From positions 186,001 to 250,000 of the forward strand of contig NZ_VLLB01000004.1 of assembly GCF_007830455.1 (NCBI RefSeq): a stretch of 64,000 bases of DNA. Reading direction: 5' to 3'. Origin of the DNA: Pseudoduganella lurida (lineage in GTDB: Bacteria; Pseudomonadota; Gammaproteobacteria; Burkholderiales; Burkholderiaceae_D). The notes beneath the pieces were generated by a model, which saw nothing but the letters and a program-made list of their open reading frames with translations, was not told the origin of the DNA and searched no databases. The position numbers and the translations under genes are program-made. Of the stretch, positions 1 through 9,513 are shown piece after piece; positions within the stretch are counted from its first letter, which is position 1; every line of letters begins with the position of its first letter.

Positions 1-597
1 TACGACTACGGCGGCTTCCCGCCGCACACTTACCGGATCGTCTACGGTGCGCCGGGCTCGCCGGCACTGGCGGCCCGTGCGCAGGCGTTGCTGCAGGCGG
101 CCGGCATCGATGCGGGACTGGATGCGGGGCGCGGCTTCGACCATGGCACGTTCTCGGCCATGTATCCCGTGTTCCCGGAAGCGGATGTGCCGATCGTGCA
201 GCTGTCGCTGCGCCGCAACCTCGATCCGCAGGCCCACCTGGCCGCGGGCCGCGCGCTGCGGCCGCTGCGGGATGAAGGGGTGCTGATCGTCGGCAGCGGC
301 CTCAGCTACCACAACCTGCGCGCCTTCAACGGCGCCGGGGCAGCCGCGTCGCACCAGTTCGACGGCTGGCTGCGCGCCGCGATGGCCCTGCCGCCCGAAG
401 AACGCAGCATCGCGCTGACGCATTGGGAACAGGCCCCCGCCGCCCGCGCCGCCCACCCGCGCGAGGAACACCTGCTGCCGCTGATGGTGGCGCTCGGCGC
501 CGCCGAGCACGAAGCCGCCGAAGTCGTCTATCACGAGGACACCTTCTTCGGCGCCCTCGCCGTCAGCAGCTTCCGCTTCGGCGCCGGCAACCGCTGA
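1..597 (+). CDS. DODA-type extradiol dioxygenase, C-terminal part (cut by window edge)
   Basis: The frame is open from base 1, so the start codon and N-terminal part lie outside the window; 198 residues are visible. The visible part has the class III extradiol ring-cleavage (LigB/DODA, E. coli YgiD) pattern: a YDYGGFPPHTY segment, a RGFDHGTF segment, VPIVQLSL, GSGLSYHNLR with a likely metal or catalytic His, and a C-terminal YHEDTFFGALAVSSFRFG. Family members are single-metal enzymes that open catecholic rings; YgiD acts on L-DOPA, but the substrate here is not known. A dispersed inverted repeat begins directly after the stop codon. Confidence 0.85.
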   Translation, partial: YDYGGFPPHTYRIVYGAPGSPALAARAQALLQAAGIDAGLDAGRGFDHGTFSAMYPVFPEADVPIVQLSLRRNLDPQAHLAAGRALRPLRDEGVLIVGSGLSYHNLRAFNGAGAAASHQFDGWLRAAMALPPEERSIALTHWEQAPAARAAHPREEHLLPLMVALGAAEHEAAEVVYHEDTFFGALAVSSFRFGAGNR

Positions 598-706
598 GTT
601 CGTGTCCACCTTGGGGTCAACCCCATTTTCGGACACGAGCCCGACCGTCATCCAGTTGAGCTCGTGTCCGATTTCGGGGTTGACCCCATGGTGGACACGG
701 GCTCGG
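598..706. repeat. Dispersed inverted repeat, copy A (GGGGTCAACCCC type)
   Basis: Two arms of about 42-47 bases (roughly 599-640 and 659-705) are imperfect reverse complements around an 18-base loop. Each arm carries CGTGTCC, a core of GGGGTCAACCCC or GGGGTTGACCCC, and GGACACG. The element fills the whole gap between the convergent dioxygenase and GTPase genes, so it could fold as a large hairpin in transcripts from either side. Related copies lie at 10488-10599, 32817-32862, 37360-37431 and 63331-63481. It looks like a REP/BIME-style mobile repeat, but no associated transposase is in the window. Confidence 0.85.
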
Positions 707-713
707 CCGTGGT

Positions 714-1661
714 TCAGGTGCCCCGCTTGCCGCGCATGCGCTCGGCTTCCTTTTCGGCGGCTTTCTCGGCGGCGCGTTCGGCCTTGATGCGCTGTTCTTC
801 CTGGAACACGGCCAGTGCGGCGGCGCGGGTGTCCGGGGTTTCCAGCGAGATGCGGCCCAGCGCGCCTGTGCGGTAGTCCTGCAGCAGCATGTGCGACGCC
901 TTCTCGTAGTCCCAGTCACCGCCGCGGATGCGGTAGCCGCGCTTCTGCGCCAGGCCTTCGACGACGGCGATGCCGTCCATGCCCTCGGTCTTGAAGCCAT
1001 AGCGGGCAGTCAACAGCTGCGGGTAGCGGCGCAACAGCTCGTTGCCCAGCCACTCGGCGACTTCTTCCTCGATCAGTGCATTGGCGCCGATGGCATGGCT
1101 GGCGGCCAGCGCCAGGCCGTCGCTCGGCATCGCGATCTTCGGCCACAGCAGGCCCGGCGTATCGATGATCGCCGTGTCCTTGTCGAGGTAGATCTTCTGC
1201 TGGACCTTGGTGACGGCCGGCTCGTCGCCCACCTTCGCCACGCGGCGCTTGAGCAGCGCGTTCATCAGCGTGGACTTGCCCACGTTGGGGATCCCCATGA
1301 TCATCAGCCGCAGCGGTTTCGTCGGCACGCCGCGGTGCGGCGCCAGCGCGCGCGCCTTGTCGATCACCTTGGCCACGTCGGACGGCTTCTTGGTCGTCAT
1401 CGCATACGCCGTCACGTCCGGATCCTGCTCGAAATAGCGCACCCACGCGCTGGTGGCGTCCGGGTCGGCCAGGTCGATCTTGTTGAGCACCTTCAGGCAT
1501 GGCTTCGCGCGGAACTTGCGCAGCTCCTCGACCAGCGGATTGGTGCTGGCCTCGGGCAGGCGCGCGTCGACCACCTCGATGACGACGTCGACATCGGCCA
1601 TCTGCTCCGCCGCCTTTTTCTTGGCGGCGTTCATGTGCCCCGGGAACCATTGAATGGACAT
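714..1661 (-). CDS. ylqF: Ribosome biogenesis GTPase YlqF/RbgA
   Basis: A 315-residue circularly permuted GTPase. The motif order is G4 (NKID, residues 60-63), then G1/P-loop (GIPNVGKST, 123-131), then G3 (DTPG, 167-170), which is diagnostic of the YlqF/RbgA/MTG1 family. The N-terminus MSIQWFPGHMNAAKK is typical of YlqF. In Bacillus, RbgA promotes late assembly of the 50S subunit; the same role is inferred here. The C-terminal tail is basic and rich in Glu/Lys/Ala. The gene is convergent with the dioxygenase across repeat copy A. Confidence 0.93.
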   Translation of the reverse strand: MSIQWFPGHMNAAKKKAAEQMADVDVVIEVVDARLPEASTNPLVEELRKFRAKPCLKVLNKIDLADPDATSAWVRYFEQDPDVTAYAMTTKKPSDVAKVIDKARALAPHRGVPTKPLRLMIMGIPNVGKSTLMNALLKRRVAKVGDEPAVTKVQQKIYLDKDTAIIDTPGLLWPKIAMPSDGLALAASHAIGANALIEEEVAEWLGNELLRRYPQLLTARYGFKTEGMDGIAVVEGLAQKRGYRIRGGDWDYEKASHMLLQDYRTGALGRISLETPDTRAAALAVFQEEQRIKAERAAEKAAEKEAERMRGKRGT

Positions 1662-1778
1662 GCTGTTGCCTTCTGAATCTGGAAATCAATCCGCTATTTT
1701 ACCGGCAGCGGGCGGCCCTTTTCACTTTGTGGCAGCGGCGCTGCTAACATGAACCCTTTTTGCCACCGCTTCAGCTGC

Positions 1779-2465
1779 ATGAAATACTTGACTGCCCTCC
1801 TCTCCTTCGCTGCCGCCACTGTCTGCGCGCAACCCGTCGTCGAAGTGCGGGACGTGCGCGATCCGGAGCTCAAGCCGTATGCGACGATGGTGAAGGGCCT
1901 CGATGCGTTCGACGCCGAGCACGCCCGCGCGCCGCAGGCCACGCTGCGTTTCCTGCTGCGCCCCGCCACCCGCGCGGAGGGCCTGGACGGCCTGGAACTG
2001 AAGGTCTCCGGCGACCTGGTGACCTTGCCCGTGCCGCTCGATGCGGAGGGCGGCTTCGTCCTGCCGCGCAGCGCGGCGGCCCTGCAGGACCGCGCGGAAC
2101 TGGTGCTGAACAAGAAGCGCAATTCGTTCCGCTGGCGGCCGGATGTGCGCTCCCCCGGCGTGGCGGCCGGCACGCGGCGCCTGGGCGACCTGCGCCTGCA
2201 ATGCGCCGTGCAGTGGGCCATCGAACGCGAAGCCCTGACGCCGCGGGCCCGCGGCGCGCTGTCCGCCACCGGCGGGCCCTGTCACTCGCCGCTGATGCAC
2301 ATGGGGTTCGAGGCGGAGGCGCCGCTCAAGGGCGCCTGGCTGCACGAGGGTGCGCGGCGCGAGCGCATTCCCGTCAACCGGCATTTGAACCGCACGTTCA
2401 ACCCGCCGCTGGCCGACCGCGCGTGGAGCGACGAGGCGGTAGTGGAGTTCGAACCCGCCGACTGA
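1779..2465 (+). CDS. Secreted hypothetical protein
   Basis: Function not recognised. The chosen start gives a clean signal peptide (MKYLTALLSFAAATVCAQ); an in-frame ATG at 1749 would add ten polar or aromatic residues, so the downstream ATG is preferred, although neither has a strong Shine-Dalgarno sequence. The mature protein of about 210 residues has no membrane segments. It has alternating beta-type stretches, one Cys in LRLQCAVQW and another in GPCHSP, and ends in an acidic EFEPAD. A periplasmic location is inferred. It is convergent with the histone-deacetylase-like gene, with only 3 bases between the stops. Confidence 0.7.
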   Translation: MKYLTALLSFAAATVCAQPVVEVRDVRDPELKPYATMVKGLDAFDAEHARAPQATLRFLLRPATRAEGLDGLELKVSGDLVTLPVPLDAEGGFVLPRSAAALQDRAELVLNKKRNSFRWRPDVRSPGVAAGTRRLGDLRLQCAVQWAIEREALTPRARGALSATGGPCHSPLMHMGFEAEAPLKGAWLHEGARRERIPVNRHLNRTFNPPLADRAWSDEAVVEFEPAD

Positions 2466-2468
2466 GCG

Positions 2469-3395
2469 TCAGATCTCGGCCAGCGCCTTCACATGCGCCA
2501 CCACGCTGCGTCCCAGCGCGGACAGGCTGTAGCCGCCCTCCAGGCAGCTGACGATGCGGCCTTGCGCATGCTCCTTCGCCACCGCCATCGCCTGCTCCGT
2601 CAGCCACGCGTAATCGGCTTCGACCAGGCCCATGCCGCCCAGTTCATCCTCGCGGTGCGCATCGAAGCCGGCCGAGATGAACACCATCTGCGGGCGGAAG
2701 GCATGCAGCGCCGGCAGCCACTGCTCGGTGACCAGCTGGCGCACCGCATCGCCCTTCGTGCCCACCGGGACCGGCACGTTGACGCGGTTCGGCGTGACGG
2801 GCAGCGGCTCCGTGTAAGGATAGAATGGGTGCTGGAAGAAGCTCGTCATCAGCACGCGGGGATCGTCGCGGAACGCCTCCTCGGTGCCATTGCCGTGGTG
2901 GACATCGAAGTCGATGATCGCCACGCGCTGCAGGCCCCGCGCCTCCAGCGCATGGCGGGCCGCCACGGCCACGTTGTTGAACACGCAGAAGCCCATCGGC
3001 ACGGAAGGCCGCGCATGGTGGCCGGGCGGGCGCACCGCGCAGAATGCGTTGTCGATCGCGCCGTCGATCACGGCGTCGGTCGCCGCCACCGCGGCGCCAG
3101 CCGCGCGCAGGGCGGCCGTGTAGCTGTGGCGGTTCAGGCAGGTGTCGCCATCGACGGGATAGTAGTCCTCGCCTTCGTGCGGCTGGCTTTGCGCGATGGC
3201 GATGGCATTGGGCGTGTGGTTGCGCGCGATGCAGGCCAGGTCGGCCAGCGGCGCTTCGCGGTGGTCCAGGAAATCGTCGATGTGGGCGTTGATCAGCTGG
3301 TCCGCGATCGCCTGCAGCCGGGCCGGCGATTCGGGGTGCCAGTCGCCCATCTCGTGGCGCAGGCAGTCGGGATGGCTATAGATGGCTGTGGTCAT
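2469..3395 (-). CDS. Histone deacetylase family protein (class II type amidohydrolase)
   Basis: A 308-residue zinc amidohydrolase of the arginase/deacetylase fold. Visible family motifs are RPPGHHARP with the tandem His, DFDVHHGNGTEEAF with Asp and His zinc ligands, SAGFDAHREDELGGMGL with the second Asp ligand, and the C-terminal CLEGGYSL. Bacterial relatives deacetylate acetylpolyamines or acyl-lysine; the substrate here cannot be read from sequence. The gene is monocistronic and divergent from the MoxR operon, sharing an 81-base intergenic region. Confidence 0.9.
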   Translation of the reverse strand: MTTAIYSHPDCLRHEMGDWHPESPARLQAIADQLINAHIDDFLDHREAPLADLACIARNHTPNAIAIAQSQPHEGEDYYPVDGDTCLNRHSYTAALRAAGAAVAATDAVIDGAIDNAFCAVRPPGHHARPSVPMGFCVFNNVAVAARHALEARGLQRVAIIDFDVHHGNGTEEAFRDDPRVLMTSFFQHPFYPYTEPLPVTPNRVNVPVPVGTKGDAVRQLVTEQWLPALHAFRPQMVFISAGFDAHREDELGGMGLVEADYAWLTEQAMAVAKEHAQGRIVSCLEGGYSLSALGRSVVAHVKALAEI

Positions 3396-3416
3396 GGTTG
3401 CCGTACCGCATCAAAA

Positions 3417-3446
3417 TTGGGCGTCCAGACGGCCGCAAGGTAGAAT
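3417..3446 (+). promoter_or_regulatory. Candidate sigma-70 promoter for the moxR operon
   Basis: TTGGGC (3417-3422) and TAGAAT (3441-3446) are separated by 18 bases, about 30 bases upstream of the moxR ATG. The match is to consensus hexamers only. Confidence 0.4.
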
Positions 3447-3476
3447 GATCCGCATCAGGGCCAACTATAACAGACC

Positions 3477-4397
<921 letters not shown>

Positions 4398-4424
4398 CAT
4401 GGCGCGCATCGTGGTAACGGACCG

Positions 4425-5414
4425 ATGGTGACCGCGGCCTGGCACCGTCTCTACCGGCTGCTGCGGCTGGAACGGCGCCGCGCCCGGGGCGGCGATGTGC
4501 TGCTCACGCTGCGCCGCGTGTACGTGCTGCCCACCCGTGCCGGCCTTGCCTTCGCCGTGCTCGTCGTGCTGATGCTGCTGGGCGCCACCAACTACACGCT
4601 GGGCCTGGGCTTTGCACTGACCTTCTTCACGGCCTCCTGCGCGCTGGCCGACATGGTGCTGACGGTGCGTAACCTGTCCGGACTGCGCCTGGCGGGCGGC
4701 CGCACGGCGCCCGTGTTTGCCGGCAGCACGGCGCAGTTCGAAGTGGTCCTGCAGGACACGCGGCGCGCCACCCGGCATGCCGTGCGGGTGGCCTTCGATG
4801 TCAAACCTGGCGCGGCCGACCAGGCCGCCGATGTGCCGGCCGATGGCAGCACCACGCTGGTCCTCGCCTTGCCCGCAGCGGCGCGCGGCTGGCTGCACGC
4901 GCCGCGCATCCGGCTCGAGACGCGCTTTCCGCTCGGCCTGTTCCGCGCCTGGAGCTGGTGGCAGCCGGACCTGCGCGTGCTGGTCTACCCCGCCCCCGAA
5001 ACGCCGGCGCAGCCCCTGCCCGTGCGCGGTGCGGCCAGCGAAGAAGGCCACGGCGAAGTGGGCCTGGACAATTTCGCCGGCATCCGCAGCTACCAGCCGG
5101 GCGATCCGATGCGCCACCTGGCCTGGCGCCAGATCGCCCGCCTGTCGCCCGGCGACGGCGGCCAGCTCGTGACCAAGCATTTCGAGGGCGGCGCCGTGGC
5201 CGAACTGGTGCTCGACTTCCTGCAGCTGCCGGCGCACCTGGATGTGGAAGTGCGCCTGGCACGCATGACGCGCTGGGTGCTGGAAGCGGAACAGCGCGCC
5301 CTGCCCTACTCGTTCCGCATCGGCCACCATCATTTTCCCGCCGGCGTGGGCGACGCGCATCGTGCCGCCTGCCTGCGCGCGCTGGCCCTGTACGGCGAAG
5401 AAGCGTTCGCATGA
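4425..5414 (+). CDS. DUF58 domain-containing membrane protein
   Basis: A 329-residue protein. An N-terminal pair of hydrophobic helices at about residues 30-75 (AGLAFAVLVVLMLLGATNYT, then LGFALTFFTASCALADMVL) anchors a soluble domain. The DUF58 signature is clear at GLDNFAGIRSYQPGDPMRHLAWRQIAR-like residues near 215-245. DUF58 proteins pair with MoxR ATPases; the biochemical role is not established. The stop codon overlaps the start of the transglutaminase gene (ATGA at 5411-5414), indicating translational coupling. Confidence 0.9.
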   Translation: MVTAAWHRLYRLLRLERRRARGGDVLLTLRRVYVLPTRAGLAFAVLVVLMLLGATNYTLGLGFALTFFTASCALADMVLTVRNLSGLRLAGGRTAPVFAGSTAQFEVVLQDTRRATRHAVRVAFDVKPGAADQAADVPADGSTTLVLALPAAARGWLHAPRIRLETRFPLGLFRAWSWWQPDLRVLVYPAPETPAQPLPVRGAASEEGHGEVGLDNFAGIRSYQPGDPMRHLAWRQIARLSPGDGGQLVTKHFEGGAVAELVLDFLQLPAHLDVEVRLARMTRWVLEAEQRALPYSFRIGHHHFPAGVGDAHRAACLRALALYGEEAFA

Positions 5415-7420
5415 AGGCGCCTTCCCTTCCCGCCCTGGCCCGCGACAAGCAGGACACGCTGCTGCTGGTCGTGGCTGCCCTGTTCGTCATCGCGCCGCAC
5501 TTCGGCCACCTGCCCCTGTGGGCCAGCGCCACCGCCTGCGTGACGCTGCTGTGGCGCACGCTGCTGACCTTGCGCGGCCGCCGCCTGCCGCCCCGCTGGC
5601 TGCTGCTGCCGGTCGCAGTGCTGGCAATGGCGGGCGTGTGGCGCTCCTACGGCATGCTGCTCGGGCGCGATGCCGGCGTGGCGATGCTGGCGCTGCTGCT
5701 GGCCTTCAAGCTGCTGGAGATGCATGCCAAGCGCGACCTGTACGTGGTGCTGTTCCTCAGTTTCTTCCTGATGCTGACGAATTTCTTCTACTCGCAGAGC
5801 ATCGCCACCGGCCTGGCCATGGGCGCCACCATCATCATTCTTCTCACGGCGCAGGTGACGTTCCAGTACACCGGCACCGTGCCGCCGCTGGGCCGGCGGC
5901 TGCGGCTGGCCGGGCGCATCTTCCTGCTGGCCGCCCCGCTGGCCATCCTGCTGTTCTTCGGCTTCCCGCGCATCCAGGGTCCGCTGTGGGGCTCGCCGGG
6001 CGATGCCGCCGGGCCGCGCACCGGCATCTCGGACACGATGTCGCCCGGCTCGATGTCGGGCCTGGCGATGTCCGAAGAACCCGCCTTCCGCGTGCGCTTC
6101 GACGGCCCCCCGCCGCCGCAGGACCGCCTGTACTGGCGCGGCCTGGTGATGAGCCGCTACGACGGCCGCACCTGGAGCCGCATCGGCGGCCGTCCGCACC
6201 GGGCCGCCAGCGCACAGGAGGCGCTGGCGCTGCGTGTCGCGGGCCGTCCGGCCCCGTATGAAATCACGCTGGAACCGAGCGGCCGGCGCTACCTGTTCAC
6301 GCTGGAGCTGAGCGCGCCGGACCTGGCCGTTGCCGAAGAACGCGTGGTGGTGTCGGACGAACTGGAAAGCGCCACGCTGCGCCCGCTGCAGCGGATCGTG
6401 CGCTACCGCAGCGCTGCCTACTCGCAGTACGCCATCCAGCCGGACCTGGACCAGGCGCTGTCCGGCAAATGGCTGCAGCTGCCGGCCGGCTTCAATCCGC
6501 TGGCCCGCGAGCTGGGCGAACGCCTGCACCGCCAGTATGGCGCCCACCACCAGGGGACCATCGACGCGGTGCTGGCCATGTTCCACCAGCAGGGCTATTC
6601 GTACACGCTGCAGCCGCCGCTGCTGGGCCGGAACGCCGTCGACGAGTTCCTGACCGTCAGCCGCGCCGGCTTCTGCGAGCACTATGCCGGCAGCTTCGTG
6701 TTCCTGATGCGCGCGGCCGGCATTCCGGCACGGGTGGTGACGGGTTACCAGGGCGGCGAGCTCAATCCGGTCGATGGCGTACTGACGGTACGCCAGTCCG
6801 ATGCCCATGCCTGGGCCGAGGTGTGGCTGGCGGGACGCGGCTGGGTGCGGGTCGATCCGACGGCGGCCGTGGCACCGGACCGGGTGCGGCTGGGGACCGC
6901 GAGCGCGCTGCGCCAGAAGGCGCCGTTCGGACTGGGCGGCCTGGCGGCGCTGCGCGACGACCGGGACTCCTGGCTGTCGCAACTGCGCTTCCAGACGCAG
7001 GCGATAAATAATGCCTGGAATCAATGGGTGCTGGATTACAATCCGGACCGGCAGAAGAATTTCTTGGCAGAATTATCCGGCACCTTCGGCCACTGGCGCA
7101 TGCTGGCCGCCGCACTCGGTGTGGCTGCCCTGCTGTGGCTGTGGCGGTTCAGCCGGGCGCGGCGCCGGGGCGATCCCGTGCAGACTGCCTGGCTGAGGTT
7201 CTGCCGTATCCTGGCGGGCCACGGCATTGCGCGCGCGCCGGACGAGGGGCCTGCCACCCTGCTGCCGCGCGTCCATGCCGCCGGCCTGCCGGCGGAGAAG
7301 CAGGCCGCCATGACCGAATTCCTGGAACTGTACGGCGCGCTGCGCTACCGCGCGCTGGATGACGATGAACGACGACGGTCAGCCCGGCGGCTGGCCACAC
7401 TGCTGAGCCTGTCACGATGA
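5411..7420 (+). CDS. Transmembrane transglutaminase-like protease (TgpA type)
   Basis: 669 residues from the ATG that overlaps the upstream stop; the same frame stays open further upstream, but only as a shadow of the DUF58 gene. The N-terminal third holds about five or six hydrophobic helices (DUF3488). A periplasmic transglutaminase-like core carries Cys422 in GFCEHYAGSF, His466 in DAHAW and Asp482 in VDPTAAV, a complete papain-type triad. A further hydrophobic helix (LAAALGVAALLWLW) and a cytoplasmic tail follow. This matches Pseudomonas aeruginosa TgpA, an essential inner-membrane protein of unknown substrate. The operon order MoxR-DUF58-TgpA is common in proteobacteria. Confidence 0.9.
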   Translation: MKAPSLPALARDKQDTLLLVVAALFVIAPHFGHLPLWASATACVTLLWRTLLTLRGRRLPPRWLLLPVAVLAMAGVWRSYGMLLGRDAGVAMLALLLAFKLLEMHAKRDLYVVLFLSFFLMLTNFFYSQSIATGLAMGATIIILLTAQVTFQYTGTVPPLGRRLRLAGRIFLLAAPLAILLFFGFPRIQGPLWGSPGDAAGPRTGISDTMSPGSMSGLAMSEEPAFRVRFDGPPPPQDRLYWRGLVMSRYDGRTWSRIGGRPHRAASAQEALALRVAGRPAPYEITLEPSGRRYLFTLELSAPDLAVAEERVVVSDELESATLRPLQRIVRYRSAAYSQYAIQPDLDQALSGKWLQLPAGFNPLARELGERLHRQYGAHHQGTIDAVLAMFHQQGYSYTLQPPLLGRNAVDEFLTVSRAGFCEHYAGSFVFLMRAAGIPARVVTGYQGGELNPVDGVLTVRQSDAHAWAEVWLAGRGWVRVDPTAAVAPDRVRLGTASALRQKAPFGLGGLAALRDDRDSWLSQLRFQTQAINNAWNQWVLDYNPDRQKNFLAELSGTFGHWRMLAAALGVAALLWLWRFSRARRRGDPVQTAWLRFCRILAGHGIARAPDEGPATLLPRVHAAGLPAEKQAAMTEFLELYGALRYRALDDDERRRSARRLATLLSLSR

Positions 7421-8574
7421 AACCAATCCCCCGCAAGCTGTTCTCCCTGCTGCTGGCCGCCGCTCTCGGCACGGCCAGCGTGCTGCCGGCCCATGTGTCG
7501 GCGGCCGCGCCCACCAAGTCCCAGAAAGGAAAGAAGGCTGCCAAGAAACCGGTCAGGAAGGCGGCGGCCGCGCCTGCCAGCGATTACTACACGGGCGAGT
7601 TCGTCAATTTCAACCAGTGGAAGGAAGTGCAGCAGTTCCTCGACGAGATGGTGGCGAAGCATGGCTTCACGCGTCCCGAACTCGAAGCATTGATGGGCAA
7701 TGTGCGCTACCTCGATTCCGTCGTGCAGCTGGTGAAACCGGCGCCGCCCGGCAAGCCGAAGAACTGGCAGGTGTACAGCAGCCGGTTCATCGAGCCGATC
7801 CGCATCAATGCGGGGGTGCGCTTCTGGAACGAGAACGCCGAGGCGCTGGCGCGCGCCGAATCGCTGTATGGCGTGCCGGCCGAGATCGTTGCCGGCATCA
7901 TCGGGGTCGAGACGATCTACGGCCGCGACACGGGCCGCTTCCGCGTCGTCGACACGCTGACGACGCTGGCGTTTTCCTACCCGGTGGCACCGAATCGCGA
8001 GGCGCGCATGGCGTTCTTCCGCGGCGAGCTGGAGGCCACGCTGCTGTATGCGCGGCAGACGGGCATCGATCCGCTGTCGCTGCAGGGCTCGTTCGCGGGC
8101 GCCGTCGGCCTGCCGCAGTTCATGCCCGGCAATATTTTGAAATACGCGGTCGACTTCGACGGCGACGGCCATATCGACCTGCGCAATTCGCCGTCGGACG
8201 CCATCGGCAGCGTCGCCGCCTTCCTCGTCGGCCATGGCTGGCAGCGCGATGAGCCGCGTCCGCTCGTGTATCCGGCCACCGTCTCGCCGGCGCGTTCGTG
8301 GGAGCAGTATCTGGATCGGGGCTTGCAGGCGACGGTGCGGCCGGAAGACTTGATGGCAGCGGGCGTCGTCACCACCTCGTCATTACCGCCGGGAATGCTG
8401 TATGGCCTGGTGGACTTGCAGAACGGCTCGGAGCCGACCGAATACTGGGTGGCAAGCAACAACTTCTTCGCGATTACGCAGTACAACCGCAGCTATTTCT
8501 ACGCCATGTCGGTCGTGGAGCTGGGACGTGCAGTACGACTTGCGCGGGGCACATCGGCGTCGAACTCGCCTTGA
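7417..8574 (+). CDS. mltB: Lytic murein transglycosylase B
   Basis: 385 residues, with the start overlapping the previous stop (ATGA). The signal sequence MKPIPRKLFSLLLAAALGTA is followed by a Lys/Ala-rich linker, so the protein is periplasmic; there is no lipobox. The GH103-type catalytic Glu is Glu165 in IIGVETIYGRDTG, followed by ALGSPQ-like motifs (SFAGAVGLPQFMPGN) and the DFDGDGHIDL loop typical of MltB. It cleaves peptidoglycan glycan strands to 1,6-anhydromuropeptides. Its coupling to TgpA suggests that the operon works on cell wall turnover. Confidence 0.93.
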   Translation: MKPIPRKLFSLLLAAALGTASVLPAHVSAAAPTKSQKGKKAAKKPVRKAAAAPASDYYTGEFVNFNQWKEVQQFLDEMVAKHGFTRPELEALMGNVRYLDSVVQLVKPAPPGKPKNWQVYSSRFIEPIRINAGVRFWNENAEALARAESLYGVPAEIVAGIIGVETIYGRDTGRFRVVDTLTTLAFSYPVAPNREARMAFFRGELEATLLYARQTGIDPLSLQGSFAGAVGLPQFMPGNILKYAVDFDGDGHIDLRNSPSDAIGSVAAFLVGHGWQRDEPRPLVYPATVSPARSWEQYLDRGLQATVRPEDLMAAGVVTTSSLPPGMLYGLVDLQNGSEPTEYWVASNNFFAITQYNRSYFYAMSVVELGRAVRLARGTSASNSP

Positions 8575-8979
8575 TGAATGTAATAAAGAGTAAGAACGAC
8601 AAGTTGTCGGTTGAACTATTGCTTAATAGAATGTAATGTGATGCAAGTAGCACACTGTTGCTTTCGTGGCAGCATCGATAGCAAGATTTATATTACACTT
8701 AAAATTGCAGAATTAACAAAATCGTGATGGTTACTACCACAGGAACTGCGGTAGAATTCTCACCAATTGTTGCATTAAGACAACGGCAAGTCAGACTGGT
8801 AATATTTTTTATTGCTTTTAGTTACGACATTGCATCGTGTTGTACAATTGTGTATATATTATGAAACTTGTTATCCCGGAATCGCGTGTGAACAGTTCCT
8901 CAGTGAAGGAAAACATGCGCAGCTTAGCTCCGAGTGTTTCCACTTTGCAGAATAACTTTACAGAAGGAACAGACGCATC
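8575..8979. other. AT-rich intergenic leader upstream of the small HTH gene
   Basis: No convincing gene in 405 bases. Base composition drops sharply compared with the neighbouring coding DNA, with runs such as TTTATATTACACTTAAAATT and AATATTTTTTATTGC. It probably holds the promoter and a long untranslated leader of the HTH gene. AT-rich islands like this are typical binding ground for H-NS/MvaT-type silencers, which is an inference only. Confidence 0.5.
8830..8858 (+). promoter_or_regulatory. Candidate sigma-70 promoter of the HTH gene
   Basis: TTGCAT (8830-8835), a 17-base spacer and TATATA (8853-8858) resemble a sigma-70 promoter. It would give a leader of about 110 bases before the ATG at 8980. 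Confidence 0.4.
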
Positions 8980-9330
8980 ATGACAAACCAAGTCGGCATT
9001 GATATGAACAACGATTCGGAAGGCGACGACCTGCTGCAGTACAACCCGAATCGCCTGCTGGACACGCTGATCGAGAACCTGCGCCTGAAGAACGACGCAG
9101 CCCTGTCGCGCGCGCTGGAAGTGGCGCCGCCGGTGATCAGCAAGATCCGCCACCACCGCCTGCCGGTCGGCGCCTCGCTGCTGATCCGCATGCACGAAGT
9201 CAGCGACCTGTCGATCCGCGACCTGCGCTACCTGATGGGCGACCGCCGCAACAAGTTCCGCATCAGCGACAAGCAGTTCAAGCCGAAGGAAGGCGAAACG
9301 CCGGCGGCAAGCAGCACCAACAACAGCTGA
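8980..9330 (+). CDS. Small helix-turn-helix DNA-binding protein
   Basis: 116 residues with an AAGGA ribosome binding site 11-15 bases before the ATG. Residues 21-75 look like a Cro/CI-type helix-turn-helix: ALSRALEVAPPVISKIRHHR matches the helix-turn-recognition-helix pattern (A-x3-A-x3-G/A-x5-I-S/x). LIRMHEVSDLSIRDLRYLMG closes the domain. The tail is basic, then Ser/Asn-rich. No ligand or dimer domain is visible, so it may be a small regulator or a nucleoid-type protein. The gene stands alone between an AT-rich leader and a strong terminator. Confidence 0.75.
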   Translation: MTNQVGIDMNNDSEGDDLLQYNPNRLLDTLIENLRLKNDAALSRALEVAPPVISKIRHHRLPVGASLLIRMHEVSDLSIRDLRYLMGDRRNKFRISDKQFKPKEGETPAASSTNNS

Positions 9331-9340
9331 TTGCTGAATC

Positions 9341-9366
9341 AAAAAGCCAGGCACTGCCTGGCTTTT
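9341..9366 (+). terminator. Rho-independent terminator after the HTH gene
   Basis: AAAAAGCCAGGC and GCCTGGCTTTTT form a perfect hairpin with a very short loop, with A and T tracts on both sides. It can therefore act in both directions. Confidence 0.85.
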
Positions 9367-9373
9367 TGCTATG

Positions 9374-9449
9374 GCGCTGTCACCGCAGCCTGTGGAATCG
9401 GGGCACGCCACCGGCACCGGTGCGGTGCCACCGACTGCGGTGACAGCGC
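9374..9449 (-). terminator. Long inverted repeat downstream of cysM, possible terminator
   Basis: GCGCTGTCACCGCAG (9374-9388) and CTGCGGTGACAGCGC (9435-9449) are perfect 15-base arms. Between them is a further GC-rich symmetric segment (CACCGGCACCGGTG). It lies downstream of the cysM stop and next to the HTH terminator in a convergent gap. A terminator role is plausible, but there is no clear U tract for the minus strand beyond the neighbouring hairpin. Confidence 0.4.
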
Positions 9450-9513
9450 TTTTGCCATCTGTCGCGCCCCGTGTGCAGCGGGGCAAGCGCGGGTGATTCA
9501 CCCCGGTGGCCTC

